Assembly: GCF_003265705.1 (NCBI RefSeq)
Contig: NW_020312828.1
Span: 59,378,207-59,442,206, forward strand
Direction: 5' to 3'
DNA length: 64,000 nucleotides
Source: Callorhinus ursinus
Lineage: Eukaryota > Chordata > Mammalia > Carnivora > Otariidae
The notes beneath the pieces were generated by a model. That model ran no database searches. It was given only the letters and a program-made list of their open reading frames with translations, and had not been told where the DNA came from. Of this stretch, positions 23,706 through 34,868 are shown one piece after another (positions within the stretch are counted from its first letter, which is position 1; the number at the start of each line of letters is the position of its first letter). The translations under genes and the position numbers were made by a program.

Positions 23706-24573
23706 AGAAGTTTCAATATAAGTAAAGAGCTCAACATTAAAATGGCTATCAGGACATCTACGGCTTTTATGGAATTTATAGGCAAAAATGTCAGTTTATA
23801 GATTATGCTCTGAGACTGGCTTATTTCGATAGGAAGGATGAATATTTAAGGAATAGGAAACCTGATGCCTTCTTAGGTGTGTTGAGTTTTTATCTGGAGA
23901 GAGACTGATTTTCTTTTCTTCCTTCTGTTTAATGTTTTTTTCCCTTTACTCTGCCTCATGTTATCATAGGTAGCATTATTTGATGTAGGAACACTACATC
24001 ATATTGAGAAACAATCTAACTTAATGTGTAACCTCTCACTGTAAGATAAATGCATGTAAAGGATGGATATACTATGGGAAACAATTTTTACACACGTATC
24101 TATTTATTAAATCTCTTTCATTAACAAGTTTTAAAATAGAAGGCTCCTTTGAAAAGATTCCTTTCTTTTAATGATTATCCTTGAATGTGAAGGAACCGCT
24201 TGTGAAGTGCCAATCTAGCATAATTAGTTAACAGGACTGGCCGTTGTGTTATTTTTCCATGCTAACGATTTGATTCAGTATGAAGGCGAAATTGGCATGC
24301 CAGACATAAGATGGTAAAGTTATTAACACTGGTTAGAAAAAAGGCTTACTATAAAATATTTAAAAATATTTTAGATTATAATTAAATGTTAAATGCTATG
24401 CCCCTTTTTACCTTTATAAAGAAAAGTACTAGGTCAGATTTAACATTTGCAATGTGTTGATATTTTTCCAATTACCAATCCTTCTTTTCCAAGTACCAAG
24501 GGATGGAACAGATTCAGAAAAAGGTGACTGGCACATAAGATATATACATATTTGACCTGTTTGCTCATTTTTA

Positions 24574-24774
24574 TTTTTATTGTATTATTTATTTTTTAAA
24601 GATTTTATTTATTTGTTTGACAGAGAGAGACACAGCAAGAGAGGGAACACAAGCAGGGGGAGTGGGGGAGGGAGAAGCAGGCTTCCTGCTGAGAAGGGGG
24701 GGCTCGATCCCAGGATCCTGGGACCATGACCCGAGCCGAAGGCAGAGGCTTAAGGACTGAGCCACCCAGGGGCC
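24574..24774 (-). mobile_element. SINEC carnivore SINE with 18-bp TSD
   Basis: The tail side shows AAAGATTTTATTTATTTGTT at 24598; the body has GGGAACACAAGCAGGGGGAG and GAAGGCAGAGGCTTAAGGAC; the head is GAGCCACCCAGGGGCCCC. CCTGTTTGCTCATTTTTA is exact at 24556-24573 and 24775-24792 (the leading C bases may belong to the SINE). The long identical TSD and clean body suggest a fairly recent insertion. Confidence 0.95.
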
Positions 24775-24792
24775 CCTGTTTGCTCATTTTTA

Positions 24793-25656
24793 GATCAGAA
24801 AGTTCAAGTTTATAAATAGTTCTTTAAAAGGCTGGCTGCCACTTAGAATTAATGAAACTAAGAAGCAAAATGTGTGACCTAGCCAAGGCGATTCATCCAA
24901 CATATGGATTTTAAATTTCACTTTGTCTCAAAACTTTTGTGGTGTTAGCAAATGGAACTCATATTGCTACTTACCAATTCCTCATTTTACCCCAAACAAT
25001 CTTTTGATCTTAACCAACCTCACCATTTGACCACAACTCCAATATTGAGTACTCTTATTACTTATCTGTCCTTTAAAAATCACAAGGGTTAAGAATATGC
25101 TGGAAGTGAAGTGATAGAGTTTCATAACTCAGACACTAGAGAGCCTCATCTAACTGAACCACAGCATCAAAAACTAGGGCATAAAAACTATGATGAGAAC
25201 TCGATTCATTCCAAAATCTGAGCAACTACGTTTATTGTTTAAAGAAACTCCTGCCCGCTTGTCACAAATACAGAGGAACAGAGATCGACTATATGTTTAG
25301 GGTTGCTTTCAGGAACACAGTGGAAACCTAGATAAGTGTATCTGCTGAGAAAGTGATCTTTATTTCCCCCACCCTGAGTTTTTTTTCTGAAATGTTTCAG
25401 GATAGCTCAAATATCAAATTTTTGGCTTACGGCTTCAATTAAGAGAATTCTCCTTCAGATAAGGTGCTGCAAGAGGCACTGTGATGATTCTAGAGATGAA
25501 AGACATCCCTGCAAAATCTCCATACAATTAGGAAGAAAGTTTAATGATACAGATAAATAGAATAGAGGGCAGGCTAGGATAGTGCTTTCATATGTCTCAT
25601 AAAGTACTAAGAAAGTACAGGGAAGGAAAAGACTTCTTAAGGTAAAAATTGGGTAT
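24793..25656. other. Unassigned sequence, no gene seen
   Basis: No repeat family, gene or structured element recognised between the two SINEs. Confidence 0.5.
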
Positions 25657-25671
25657 AAATCAGGGGTTCAG

Positions 25672-25883
25672 AGTTGCCTGGGTGGCTCAGTCGGTAAAAC
25701 GACTGAGTCTTGATTTAGGCCCAGGTCATGATCTCAGGGTCCTGGGATCAAGCCCTGGGTCAGAGTCACTGCTCAGCGGGAAGTCTGCTTCTGTCCCCCT
25801 TCCTCTGCCCCTCCCACTCGCTCGCGAGCGTTCTCCCTCTCTCTCAAATAAATAAATAAATCCTAAAAAAAAAAAAAAGATTA
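25672..25883 (+). mobile_element. SINEC carnivore SINE with 15-bp TSD
   Basis: GTTGCCTGGGTGGCTCAGTC at 25673 is the head; CAGGTCATGATCTCAGGGTC and CTGGGATCAAGCCCTGGGTC are the core. It ends in CAAATAAATAAATAAATCCT and A14. AAATCAGGGGTTCAG (25657-25671) and AAATCAGGGTTTCAG (25884-25898) differ at one base. Frames on both strands here are SINE-derived. Confidence 0.93.
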
Positions 25884-25898
25884 AAATCAGGGTTTCAG

Positions 25899-26754
25899 TC
25901 AGAACTGCAAACTGATATATATCACTGGGCCATTCCACAAATCAGAACATTAGCTTTGCTGTTTGAATAACAGCTTTTCATCAAAACTAACCATTCCACT
26001 GCAATAAAAAACAAACAATATCAAATGAGGGTAAATATATATTCATTTAGACATTTATAGCCCTAGTTTGCTACATTTTGGTTACGTAGAAGACAAAGCC
26101 TAACCTACATACAAAAACTGATTCCACTGAATCATAAGTGCACTTTACAAAGCAGTCTTCCTTCCTTCAATTACTAAGAATATTTAAAATCTTTAATGTG
26201 AGAAACCATGCATTAAAATCCCGAGAGACGGCTCCATCTTCTCTGGCAAACATCACAATACTAGAACAACACAGCCCCCTCTCAACTTTCAAGTCAAAAC
26301 TGCATAAACATGGGCCTTTTAGTATTTCTTCACCACCACCAATGTTGGGATACATCAATTTAAGAGTAGAAGTCCCTAAGGCAAGGTAACACCTTTGAAT
26401 TCTTTTTGGCTCCTTTCATCAAAGATCAAATCTAGAAAGAGTATGAAAACAGCTTCAGTTGACCATCAACATGAATCCAGCACCAAAGGAAATAAGAATA
26501 CAACTTCAATAGCCAGGATCCATATCCTGCAGGCATTTTAGATAAAAGAACTCCACCTTAGTTGCAACCAAAAGGAGTGGAAAGCCATGGGAAAATCCAA
26601 AAAGATTAATGGAATTATTTCCATGTGATCAATAGAACTTGTAACATAACTTACTATCTTTTGTAATATGAAGTTGCAATTTGGCATTTTCATATGAACG
26701 TTATTTAAGTGTCTTGCATTCTAAATGCATATACATTGTTCTTTCATATAAGTT
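25899..26754. other. Unassigned AT-rich sequence
   Basis: No recognised element. The 83-codon (+) and 63-codon (-) frames around 26138-26389 overlap in antisense and have no known motif. Confidence 0.5.
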
Positions 26755-26875
26755 GGTCTTGCCCTCTTTGTGGGCAAAGGCTGTGTTTTCATTCATCCTT
26801 ATGTACTTGTCACAGGTCCTACCACAGAATAAACACTGTGACTTTCTGTTAATGAATTAAATGAATACATAGAAT
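26755..26875 (+). repeat. L2 3'-end relic
   Basis: 'TTGCCCTCTTTGTGGGCAAAGGCTGTGTTTTCATTCATCC' followed by 'TTGTCACAGGTCCTACCACAGAATAAACACT' and 'TTAATGAATTAAATGAAT' follows the L2 terminal region in plus orientation. Confidence 0.65.
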
Positions 26876-26949
26876 ACTGTCAAAATAGACATGTGATCAT
26901 GACTATGAAAGAGGGGAGGTAGAAACAATAAGTGTTGGTGATTAGAATG

Positions 26950-27145
26950 TCCTAGACATTCTGAGGTCCTTATTTATGCTTTTTATTTAATTCTAGGTAT
27001 CCCATGATAAAGCAATAATGATCTTTATCTTACAGATTAATATTTAAGCTCAGAGAGGTTAAGTAACTTCCATAAGCTCACACAGCTAGTAAGTAGTGGA
27101 GTCAGTATTTAAATTCTGGTCTGATTCCCAAACCTTTGTAGATAC
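26950..27145 (-). repeat. MIR element
   Basis: CTCAGAGAGGTTAAGTAACT, 'TCCATAAGCTCACACAGCTAGTAAGTAGTGGAGTCAGTATTTAAATTCTGGTCTGATTCCCAAACC' is the unmistakable reverse complement of the MIR core. Confidence 0.9.
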
Positions 27146-28364
27146 ACACTGTAGGCATTGGTGAAAAGGCACTACCTACCTCTTCCTAAAATTTTAAGCC
27201 ATCTAAAGGCACAGATACATACCAGGTTGCAAACTTCATAGATATAACTTAACACAGCAAAGAAATTATACTATAATCAGCTCACAGCAGTCTCTAAAAT
27301 GAGAGACTCGTTTGAAAGGCATGCAAGTGACATGAACTGGGTTTCTTTTAGACAAGAACTGAGAACAAGAGAGGATATTTCCTGGTTTCAAACATTCTTT
27401 CATGGGAACGTGTGTTTGATTCATAGTTGCTTTGTAAAAATAGCCTTTAATCACTGTAATACTATAATTCTGGAAAAAAATTAAAAATGGCATGGGACTA
27501 TCGTACATCAAATGTTTTAGAATTAGTGAAAGCATTTTTTTCCCATGAAAATAAATCAACCTCAGTGTATCTCAAAACAAGACAGACTACTTCCCAACTA
27601 GAAAATCTAGCATTCCTCCCATCTTTAACACTACTTGTAATGCCAGATATTTTCATTAGCTTAGGCCTAAAATAAGGTTCAGGTAGAGAAAATATAGTTG
27701 AACATAGTATCGTAATATGAGTATCCTATACTCATTTTAAATATCTAATATTTAATATTTAAAGATTCAATAAGTTAGATAAGTCAATATTTCATATAGA
27801 TTTTAGTCTTGTAACCCTAACTTGAGAGAAGCAAGTCAAATGCACTGTCTCCATAATGTAAGAAATATCTACAGTACAGAGATGTTAAAGACTTCTCAAA
27901 TTTTGCCCTACAAGAAGCAAAAAGGGACTAGAAAGCCAATTTTCCTAAATCCCTGTTCTCTTTCCTTTCAGTTTCTATAAAGCGTTGCTTCCATGTTTGG
28001 AGTTTGTTATTCACTTTGTAACATAAAACTACTCTTCTTGAGAATACTTCAACTATTCAGCCTCAACTAAAATGGCTTTACAAATTTATTACTTCTCCTA
28101 AAACTAACACCTTCTACAATGCCATCTTCCAAACTTGGTATTTGAGGGAAGATGCTGTGTTAGTTTTCTAGTTTTATCTCATTGATAGAACATATAAAAA
28201 CTTTCTAGAGTAGTGCCTGATATCTTCCAAGAGAACTTCCGGAAATGTTAGCTGGATGAACACATCACCAACCATGAACAACAAGTTGTCCTGAGACATC
28301 ACCTCTAGAACTACATTTCTTCTTGAGACTATGGAATCTGTAACTTCTTGGGATAGGCAGACTC
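27146..28364. other. Unassigned AT-rich sequence
   Basis: No gene seen. Three frames of 61-97 codons around 27266-27675 overlap on opposite strands and have no family features. The stretch at 27735-27770 is TTTAAATAT-type low complexity. Confidence 0.5.
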
Positions 28365-28915
28365 CTCAGATGGCCCTCTAAAATTCTTGGCCCGTGGTGT
28401 ACACACACCTGTTCCAGTCATTCAGTAGCACTGATCTTGGTGCTGCTGTGAAAGGATTTTGCGGATATAGTAAAGTCCCAAATTGGCTGACCTTATGATA
28501 GGGAGATTATTGGGGCGGGGGGCGGGGCGCTGACCTAAGCACGTGAGTCCTATCCAAATAGATCTTCTCTGGCTGGTCTCAGAAGAAGAAGACAGGTCTG
28601 GAAGAGAGCAAACATCTACGGGAGCCACAAGGCCAGAAATTGCCAACAGGAGCTGAGAGTGGTCCCTCGCCAACAGCTAGAAAACGGGGACCTCAGTCCT
28701 ACATCTAAAAGGAAATGAATTCTGCCAATAACCAGTGAGCCCAGGTGAAAACCACAGCCCTCACTGATATCCCAATTTCAGCTCCGTGAAGCCCTAAGTG
28801 TATCCAGCCATGCTGTGCCCAGTCTCCTGACCTACAGAAACTGTACGGGAATAAATCTGTGGTATCTTAAGCTGCTAAATTTATAATTAATTACATAGCA
28901 AGAAGAAACTAATAT
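28365..28915 (+). repeat. Old interspersed repeat, family not resolved
   Basis: The sequence has phrases I associate with a common ancient mammalian repeat: GCTGTGAAAGGATTTTGCGG, 'GATAGGGAGATTAT', 'TCTCTGGCTGGTCTCAGAAGAAGAAG', 'GGGGACCTCAGTCCTAC', 'GAATTCTGCCAATAACC', 'CTGACCTACAGAAACTGTACGG', 'AATAAATCTGTGGTATCTTAAGCTGCTAAATTTATA' and a terminal GAAGAAACTAATA. It may be an LTR-like or other ancient consensus; I cannot name it safely. It contains a G-rich core at 28512-28527. The 83-codon minus-strand frame inside is not a gene. Confidence 0.6.
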
Positions 28916-29039
28916 GTTCCTTTAGATTTTTAATGTACCCCATGCTTCCTTAACCACACCATGTACAGAGATGTATTTACTATATATTATCGACTTCTTT
29001 GATCAATATGCTATATAGCCACTCTGTGGGGGAATGATA

Positions 29040-29560
29040 AAGACTTTGGCCACAGTCCCTGCCAGAGATTACTGTGGAGTTGAGGGTACAAGGCACAATC
29101 ATAGGAAACAGCTTAATGACAACCCAAGTTACAGCATGAGTCAGACATTTTGAGCTAGGACGGGATGTGATTTGGAAAGATTATCCCGCAACACCTGGAT
29201 GAACTGGAGAGAAGAAAGGACAGGAGGACCAGGCAGGAGACGATACGCAATGAATCAAGAGAGAAGGAAAGCCGCACATGGTGGGAATGAAAAAGAAGGA
29301 CTGAGCCCTGACACATGACACATCTGAAGGAAGACTGGATACAACTGTCTTCCTCATTACTCTGATACATGTTTACATCTACCTTAGACGGTGATGAAAT
29401 CTTCGAGATCCCAACATTGTTGAATAAGTGAGACAGAGAGTTGATGAGAGACCCGTAAGAAGGAAAAAAGGAGAGGGGAGTCAAGTACAATTCTGAACTT
29501 TTTTGCAAAAGAGACTGAAGAAAAGGTAGTATCAATGAAAGAAATAGGGAATCTGAAAAT
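29040..29560 (-). repeat. Possible internal L2-derived sequence
   Basis: The order 'cAGTCCCTGCCagAGATTACTGTGGAGTTGAGG' followed by purine-rich text and 'GGGAGTCAAGTACAATTCTGAACTTTT' resembles reverse-oriented L2 interior. Weak and from memory. The 126-codon minus-strand frame at 29155-29535 is Ser/Leu-rich because its opposite strand is purine-rich, and it shows no domain. Confidence 0.4.
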
Positions 29561-29637
29561 AAATCACATATAAACTTCTCTGTTCCTGTTTCCTCACTGA
29601 CAAAATGGGCATAATAAGAGTAACTGCCTCAACCAAA

Positions 29638-30232
29638 AGACAGCTGACAGAATGGGAGAAGATATTTGCAAATGACATATCAGATAAAGGGCTAGTATCC
29701 AAAATCAATAAAGAACTTAATTAAACTCAACACCCAAAGAACAAATGATCCAATCAAGAAATGGGCAGAAGACATGAACAGACATTTTTCCAAAGAAGAC
29801 ATCCAAATGGCCAACAGGCACATGAAAAAGTGCTCAACATCGCTCGGCATCAGGGAAATCCAAATCAAAACCTCAATGAGATACCACCTCACACCCGTCA
29901 GAATGGCTAAAATTAACAAGTCAGGGAACGACAGATGTTGGCGGGAATGCGGGGATAGGGGAACCCTCCTACACTGTTGGTGGGAATGCAAGCTGGTGCA
30001 ACCACTCTGGAAAACAGTCTGGAGGTTCCTCAAAAAGGTGCAAATAGAGCAACCTTATGACCCAGCAATTGCACTACTGGGTACTTACCCCAAAGATACA
30101 AATGTAGCAACCCGAAGGGGTACATGCACCCCAATGTTTATAGCAGCAATGTCCACAGTAGCCAAACTGTGGAAAGAGCCAAGATGTCCATCGACAGATG
30201 AATGGATAAAGAAGATGTGGTGTGTGTGTGTG

Positions 30233-30290
<58 letters not shown>

Positions 30291-30424
30291 TGGAATATTA
30301 TACAGCCATCAAAAAGAATGAAATCTTGCCATTTGCAACGACGTGGATGGAACTGGAGAGTGTTATGCTGAGCAAAATAAGTCAATCAGAGAAAGACATG
30401 TATCATATGACCTCACTGATATGA
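29638..30424 (+). pseudogene. L1 ORF2 C-terminal fragment (decayed)
   Basis: This is the only protein-like stretch in the window with recognised homology: the cysteine-containing C-terminal part of the L1 ORF2 reverse transcriptase/endonuclease protein. The pattern [20 protein letters not shown] and the [20 protein letters not shown] region are typical. The upstream codons (from 29638, reading RQLTEWEKIFANDISDKGL) are in a different frame from the 216-codon open part starting at the ATG at 29774. The shift lies around 29715-29722 and is followed by an in-frame stop in the original frame. A CA microsatellite adds a run of about eight His-Thr pairs to the reading frame. The endonuclease and catalytic reverse transcriptase domains are absent. 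Not functional. Confidence 0.9.
30217..30290 (+). repeat. (TG)n-TATATA-(CA)n compound microsatellite
   Basis: GGTGTGTGTGTGTGT leads through ATATA into about 25 CA units. TG on one side and CA on the other make it self-complementary, so a hairpin with a TATATA loop region can form. It lies in the L1 ORF2 region. Confidence 0.95.
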
Positions 30425-30474
30425 GGAATTCTTAATCTCAGGAAACAAACGGGGTTGCTGGAGTGGTGGGGGGT

Positions 30475-30574
30475 NNNNNNNNNNNNNNNNNNNNNNNNNN
30501 NNNNNNNNNNNNNNNNNNNNNNNNNNNNNNNNNNNNNNNNNNNNNNNNNNNNNNNNNNNNNNNNNNNNNNNNNN
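30475..30574. other. Assembly gap, 100 N
   Basis: Exactly 100 unknown bases, the usual placeholder for a gap of unknown size. It sits in the L1 3' UTR between a G-rich stretch (GTGGTGGGGGGT) and A12. Frames running across it are meaningless. Confidence 0.99.
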
Positions 30575-30960
30575 AAAAAAAAAAAAGAAGAAGATAGCAG
30601 GAGGGGAAGAATGAAGGGGGGGAAATCGGAGGGGAAGATGAACCATGAGAGACTATGGACTCTGAAAAACAAACTGAGGGTTCTAGAGGGCCTGAGGGGG
30701 GTGGGAGGATGGGTTAGCCTGGTGATGGGTATTAAAGAGGGCACGTTCTGCATGGAGCACTGGGTGTTATATGCAAATAATGAATCATGGAACACTACAT
30801 CAAAAACTAATGATGTAATGTATGGTGAGTAACATAACATAATAAAAAAAAAAAGAGTAACTGCCTCATAGGGTTGTTACAGTAAATAAGCTAATATATG
30901 CATGGTGCTTAGAATGGAGATATTAATCACTATGCAGGCATAAGCTACTAGTTTTATTAT

Positions 30961-31469
30961 TTGCTCTTTTTTAGAATTCACTAATAACAATTATCCATAC
31001 CACTTTCTTAATCATTAGGAAGGATACACTGCAAAAGAAACAACATTATTTCATTAACACACTAAATAAAATTGGAATTAATTTCTGTGATTCACCCAGG
31101 CATACCTGCTTAAGAAAATATGCATATATAAGTAGGATACACTTACTAACTTTTTAGTTCTCATTACTTATTATCCTCAGTTCACATCGGTGAAGATTAA
31201 AATATGAGCCATGTTACACTTTGGAAATTACACAAATTATTTTAATTTTTTCTATACCTTATGCACTCAGAGATAATAGTGATTTCATTCATCATTCTCT
31301 CAACAACTATTTTAAAGATACTATTAGACATATAATAACAATGTGGGAAACATAATGGTGCAACATACCACCCTTTCCTATCATAATCCTTACTGTACTT
31401 TACTGTAATTATGTGTCTAATTTTTTTAATTTCCAAGATAGACCATAAATTACCTCGTCCACAAGCTCA
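30961..31469. other. Unassigned AT-rich sequence
   Basis: Nothing recognised; the short minus-strand frame at 31242-31436 has no motif. Confidence 0.5.
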
Positions 31470-31565
31470 GACCCCTTTTTACTGCTGTATCCCCAGGGCC
31501 AGATGCAATGCTTGGGGCACAGGCAGCGGTCGGGGCTCCGGTAAATTTTCTGAATGGGTGAATGT
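31470..31565 (+). repeat. L2 3'-end relic
   Basis: TTTTTACTGCTGTATCCCCA, GGGCCAGATGCAATGCTTGG, GGCACAGGCAGCGGTCGGGG and 'TTTTCTGAATGGGTGAATG' follow the L2 terminal order in plus orientation. Confidence 0.7.
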
Positions 31566-34500
31566 CTCTCATTCATAATTAAAGAAAGGTCACAGATTGG
31601 GAGGTGATAAGGCTAGATCTAAAGTCAAGAAATACAGATTTTTTTTTTCACAATTTACACTTGACTGCATGTGTTTTCTGATATTTATTAAATATCAGGA
31701 ATAGTGGTTCTCAACACGGATAGAGCAGGTGAGTTTTCATATTTTACAAAAAAGAGCATGGACTAAAAAGAGAAATACTGCCCTACCACCGAAAGAAATC
31801 TTTATAATCCAAGTACAGCCATGGGTTTGATGTGAATGACTGTTGATATCAAAGAGCTTGAAAATTATTTCTTTAGGATAAATCCAGTAAAGAACAAAGC
31901 AGCTTATGTACACTGAAATCTGCAAATGCACATCTCAGTTTCAGTATTCATGAGAACCTGTGCTACTGTTCTCAATTTCTACAAATTTCTAATTACTCAT
32001 ACATAGAGAAAATCTGGTTCACCATCATAAATTTGCTCAAAATATAAATAATGAAAATGACACACACAATCAGGGAGACACTATTTCTAATGGCTAATTT
32101 CAGTTCCTGGTAACATCAGCAGCAAAGGACACTCTTTAGCCCCTTCAACACACTAAGGGGCACCTTACTTCATTCTCAGCAGCAATCTGACATACATCTC
32201 ATAGTCTATGATATGATGCCCTACCTAAGCTTAACCGGGACTGGCCAAGTGATGATCAATTGTCATCTTTTTCTCTTCTCATAAAAAATAATAAACGTTG
32301 TAATAGCTGCCATGATTCAATATTTAAATAGAAACAAATGAAAACTGTATCTGAATAGAAACAGAGAAGGGAAGTGCGAGCAAAGGGAAGTGTGAGCAGC
32401 GAACCGAAAGCCCTGTCTAAAGTCAAAATGTAGCCAGTAGCTATAGTCTCTTTCCTCCTTCCAGGACTAGGAACAAAACACAGAGCTCCAGAAATTCACT
32501 GGCAGCCATTCCTACAAAGGATTACAGAGCGTGATTTTCTCAACTTAAAAAAAAATTATTTTTTTTATTGCCTTTGTGAATGTGTGCAGGAGGGTCGTGG
32601 TGATCAACCTGTTATGTTCAGTTTTAGTAAACTAACCAGTAAACTGGCCATTTTTAAAGAGCTCCTCTTGAATCTTTCAGAAACTAAATTTTTCCTTCTC
32701 ATCGGAGATGACTCTGGAGAATTCATACCCAAAAAGAGAAAACGATATATTTAATGACAAAGTAGACACTGGATAACTCAAAATTAAAATAATCAGCTCG
32801 TCAGTAGTTGAGGCTTATTAAAATCGAGAATAGGGTATGTATGTTTCAATACTTAAAAACTGTTCTCATAAAAAAAATACATACTCTTTTTGGTAGGTCA
32901 TAACTACTTCTACATTTTTTTTAATAGTGGCAATATCCTGTCCTCTAAAAGTATAACTCTGATGATTTTATAGTACTTCTACCCTATTATAATGATACCC
33001 TTTGTCTACTGAAAAACAATCGTGTGATTTGGTTTAGCCTTCCTATTCTCCGTATTCTGCCCTCATTCTCTAAACTCGGACATATACTTAGACTCAAGTG
33101 AATTACATGGTTCATACATTTTCATTTAGAAATAGATGAGACATATCAGGTACTAATAAAATGTTAGCATTTTTCATCACAGCATGTGGGAACATATTTT
33201 CTTATTTCATTTTTGTGTGGTCACATTGCCCAGTTAATTCTCATCCTATAAACCAAAACTAAACTGCTGGGTGAATCCTAGTCTCAAGAAGCAACAATCT
33301 TATAAGGGAAAACAAATTAAAGCTTTTCTCCCCTCTGCTTTTTAGCAAAGACCCAAAATTCTTTCCTCGGCATTTAATCTTTTCTGATTAAAAAGTTTTA
33401 TAGCATACCACTGTCTGACAGAATTTGGTTCAACAATCACATATTTCTTGGTTTACTAATAAAAAGCTGCATTTTTAAACATTAATTGAAAGATTTTGTT
33501 TTCATTTATTTGTATCAAAAGATCGTGAATTATGATGCTCTAAGGATACACTGTATTCTAATTTCAGGGCAAAGTATGGTTTTTGGCAGGAAGAAAAAAT
33601 GTGCCTATGACATTTTGAGGAGGACGTTATCAGAAATATACTTTATTAGAATCCCTTATTAACACAAATTCCACTTTTTCAAAAGAACTACTTTCAAGTT
33701 ACAACTTTCTGAAACACATTTAAATTGTATTTTAAAAACATTTTCAAACAAGTGTATATTTTACCATTCTTTCATATCTCTAGCAATACTCAAATATGTT
33801 TCTTGATCCTTCTTAAACTTATTTTTATAAATAAGCCATTTCCTATACTGCACATCAAAATAAATGGTGCTATTTTGTGTTCCTCCATTCTTTGCTACTG
33901 AAAAAAAGTTACCGATCCGATCTTCCAATTTCCTCTTTTTACCTAAATGTAAGTGTAGAAGAAGACAAAAATAAAAAAAAAAAAAAAAGTCTGTGGATTG
34001 TGGCTGACAGCTATCTCTGTATTTCATTCCATTTTGTTTTGTCTTTTTATTTTTATATAGGTATTGGGGCAAGGCCCATGTAGAGGTTCTGTCGAACAAA
34101 CTTTTTATCTTACCAGGACAAGGAGATTTCACTGGGGCAAGACATTCTCAAATGTCTCAATCCTCATAAAATCCAGAAATTATAATAAGTAGTAAGTCTG
34201 TAAAATAACTTTTTGTATCAGTATTTCCTTAAGGTGAGGATAATTTACAAAATCTTTATTATAAGAGGACAGGGAGGTATATAGTTAATTATGCCATTTA
34301 TTCAAAATATTTTCAATTACAATCTGAACATTAAAAGCCATACGAAACCAACTATGTACCTGGGCATGCATGTAATACATGTTTATGCATGCAAAAATAA
34401 CTTTTTTCCTAATAGAGCCAAAGAATAACATTCTGATAAATTGGAATTCCAGGGTCTAAATGCATATTTCCACTAGAAGAGGCTGTAAGTTTAGTACAAT

Positions 34501-34868
34501 AAGCAGGATATTTCAGCCTTTTATTTTGTGTCCTTCTTGAGTCAAAAGGCTACCTTTTTGCCGATATTCTTGTGTTTGTCTCTTAACTGCTGCCAACAGT
34601 CACAGGTTGATCTGCCCAAATAATTTCATTGCCCCAAACCACAGAATTCTTTCTTTCCTTTAAGTTCATAGCAAGGACTATAAATATGTTTTTCTAGAAT
34701 TTGGAGGGTTGGCTTATTAATTTGTAAACTGGAAAGCAACTGCTCCTCTATTCAGATTAAATCCAGCATAGACTATACCTCTTTGAATATAAAATTGACA
34801 GGATCTTTTGTACTTACAATAATCTAATTCTACCATTATCTAAACACACAGTATAAAAAATAACAACA
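31566..34868. other. Unassigned sequence, no gene seen
   Basis: No family recognised in about 3.3 kb. A local near-tandem duplication (GGGAAGTGCGAGCA / GGGAAGTGTGAGCA) lies at about 32368-32399. The frame at 33761-34132 (-) contains a Phe run from a T-rich stretch and no domain. Confidence 0.5.

Larger units (their letters stand above)
29632..30852 (+). mobile_element. 5'-truncated L1 retrotransposon with exact 16-bp TSD
   Basis: The element begins inside ORF2, continues through the ORF2 C-terminus, the 3' UTR (GACTATGGACTCTGAAAAAC, GCACTGGGTGTTATATGCAA) and an AATAAA11 tail. AAGAGTAACTGCCTCA is identical at 29616-29631 and 30853-30868, so this was a target-primed insertion truncated at the 5' end. 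It lacks ORF1, the 5' UTR and most of ORF2, so it cannot move by itself. Part of the 3' UTR is hidden in a run of N at 30475-30574. The 3' end is the type I know from carnivore L1. Confidence 0.95.
29570..30960 (+). repeat. MIR split by an L1 insertion
   Basis: The left half ends TTTCCTCACTGACAAAATGG, GCATAATAAGAGTAACTGCC (29590-29630). The right half resumes after the L1 with 'tAGGGTTGTTACAGTAAATAAGCTAATATATGCATGGTGCTTAGAATGGAGA' (30869 on). Joined at one TSD copy, they read as continuous MIR sequence in plus orientation. Confidence 0.85.

Noticed and set aside
29155..29535. 126-codon minus-strand open frame
   Set aside because: Its Ser/Leu-rich composition follows from a purine-rich opposite strand. 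It has no domain or conserved motif, and probably overlaps L2-derived sequence.
30403..30840. 145-codon frame across the N run
   Set aside because: It spans unknown bases and the antisense of the L1 3' UTR, so the length is artificial.
33761..34132. 123-codon minus-strand frame with a Phe run
   Set aside because: The Phe run is a translated A/T homopolymer; the rest has no family signature, and a short frame is open on the opposite strand.
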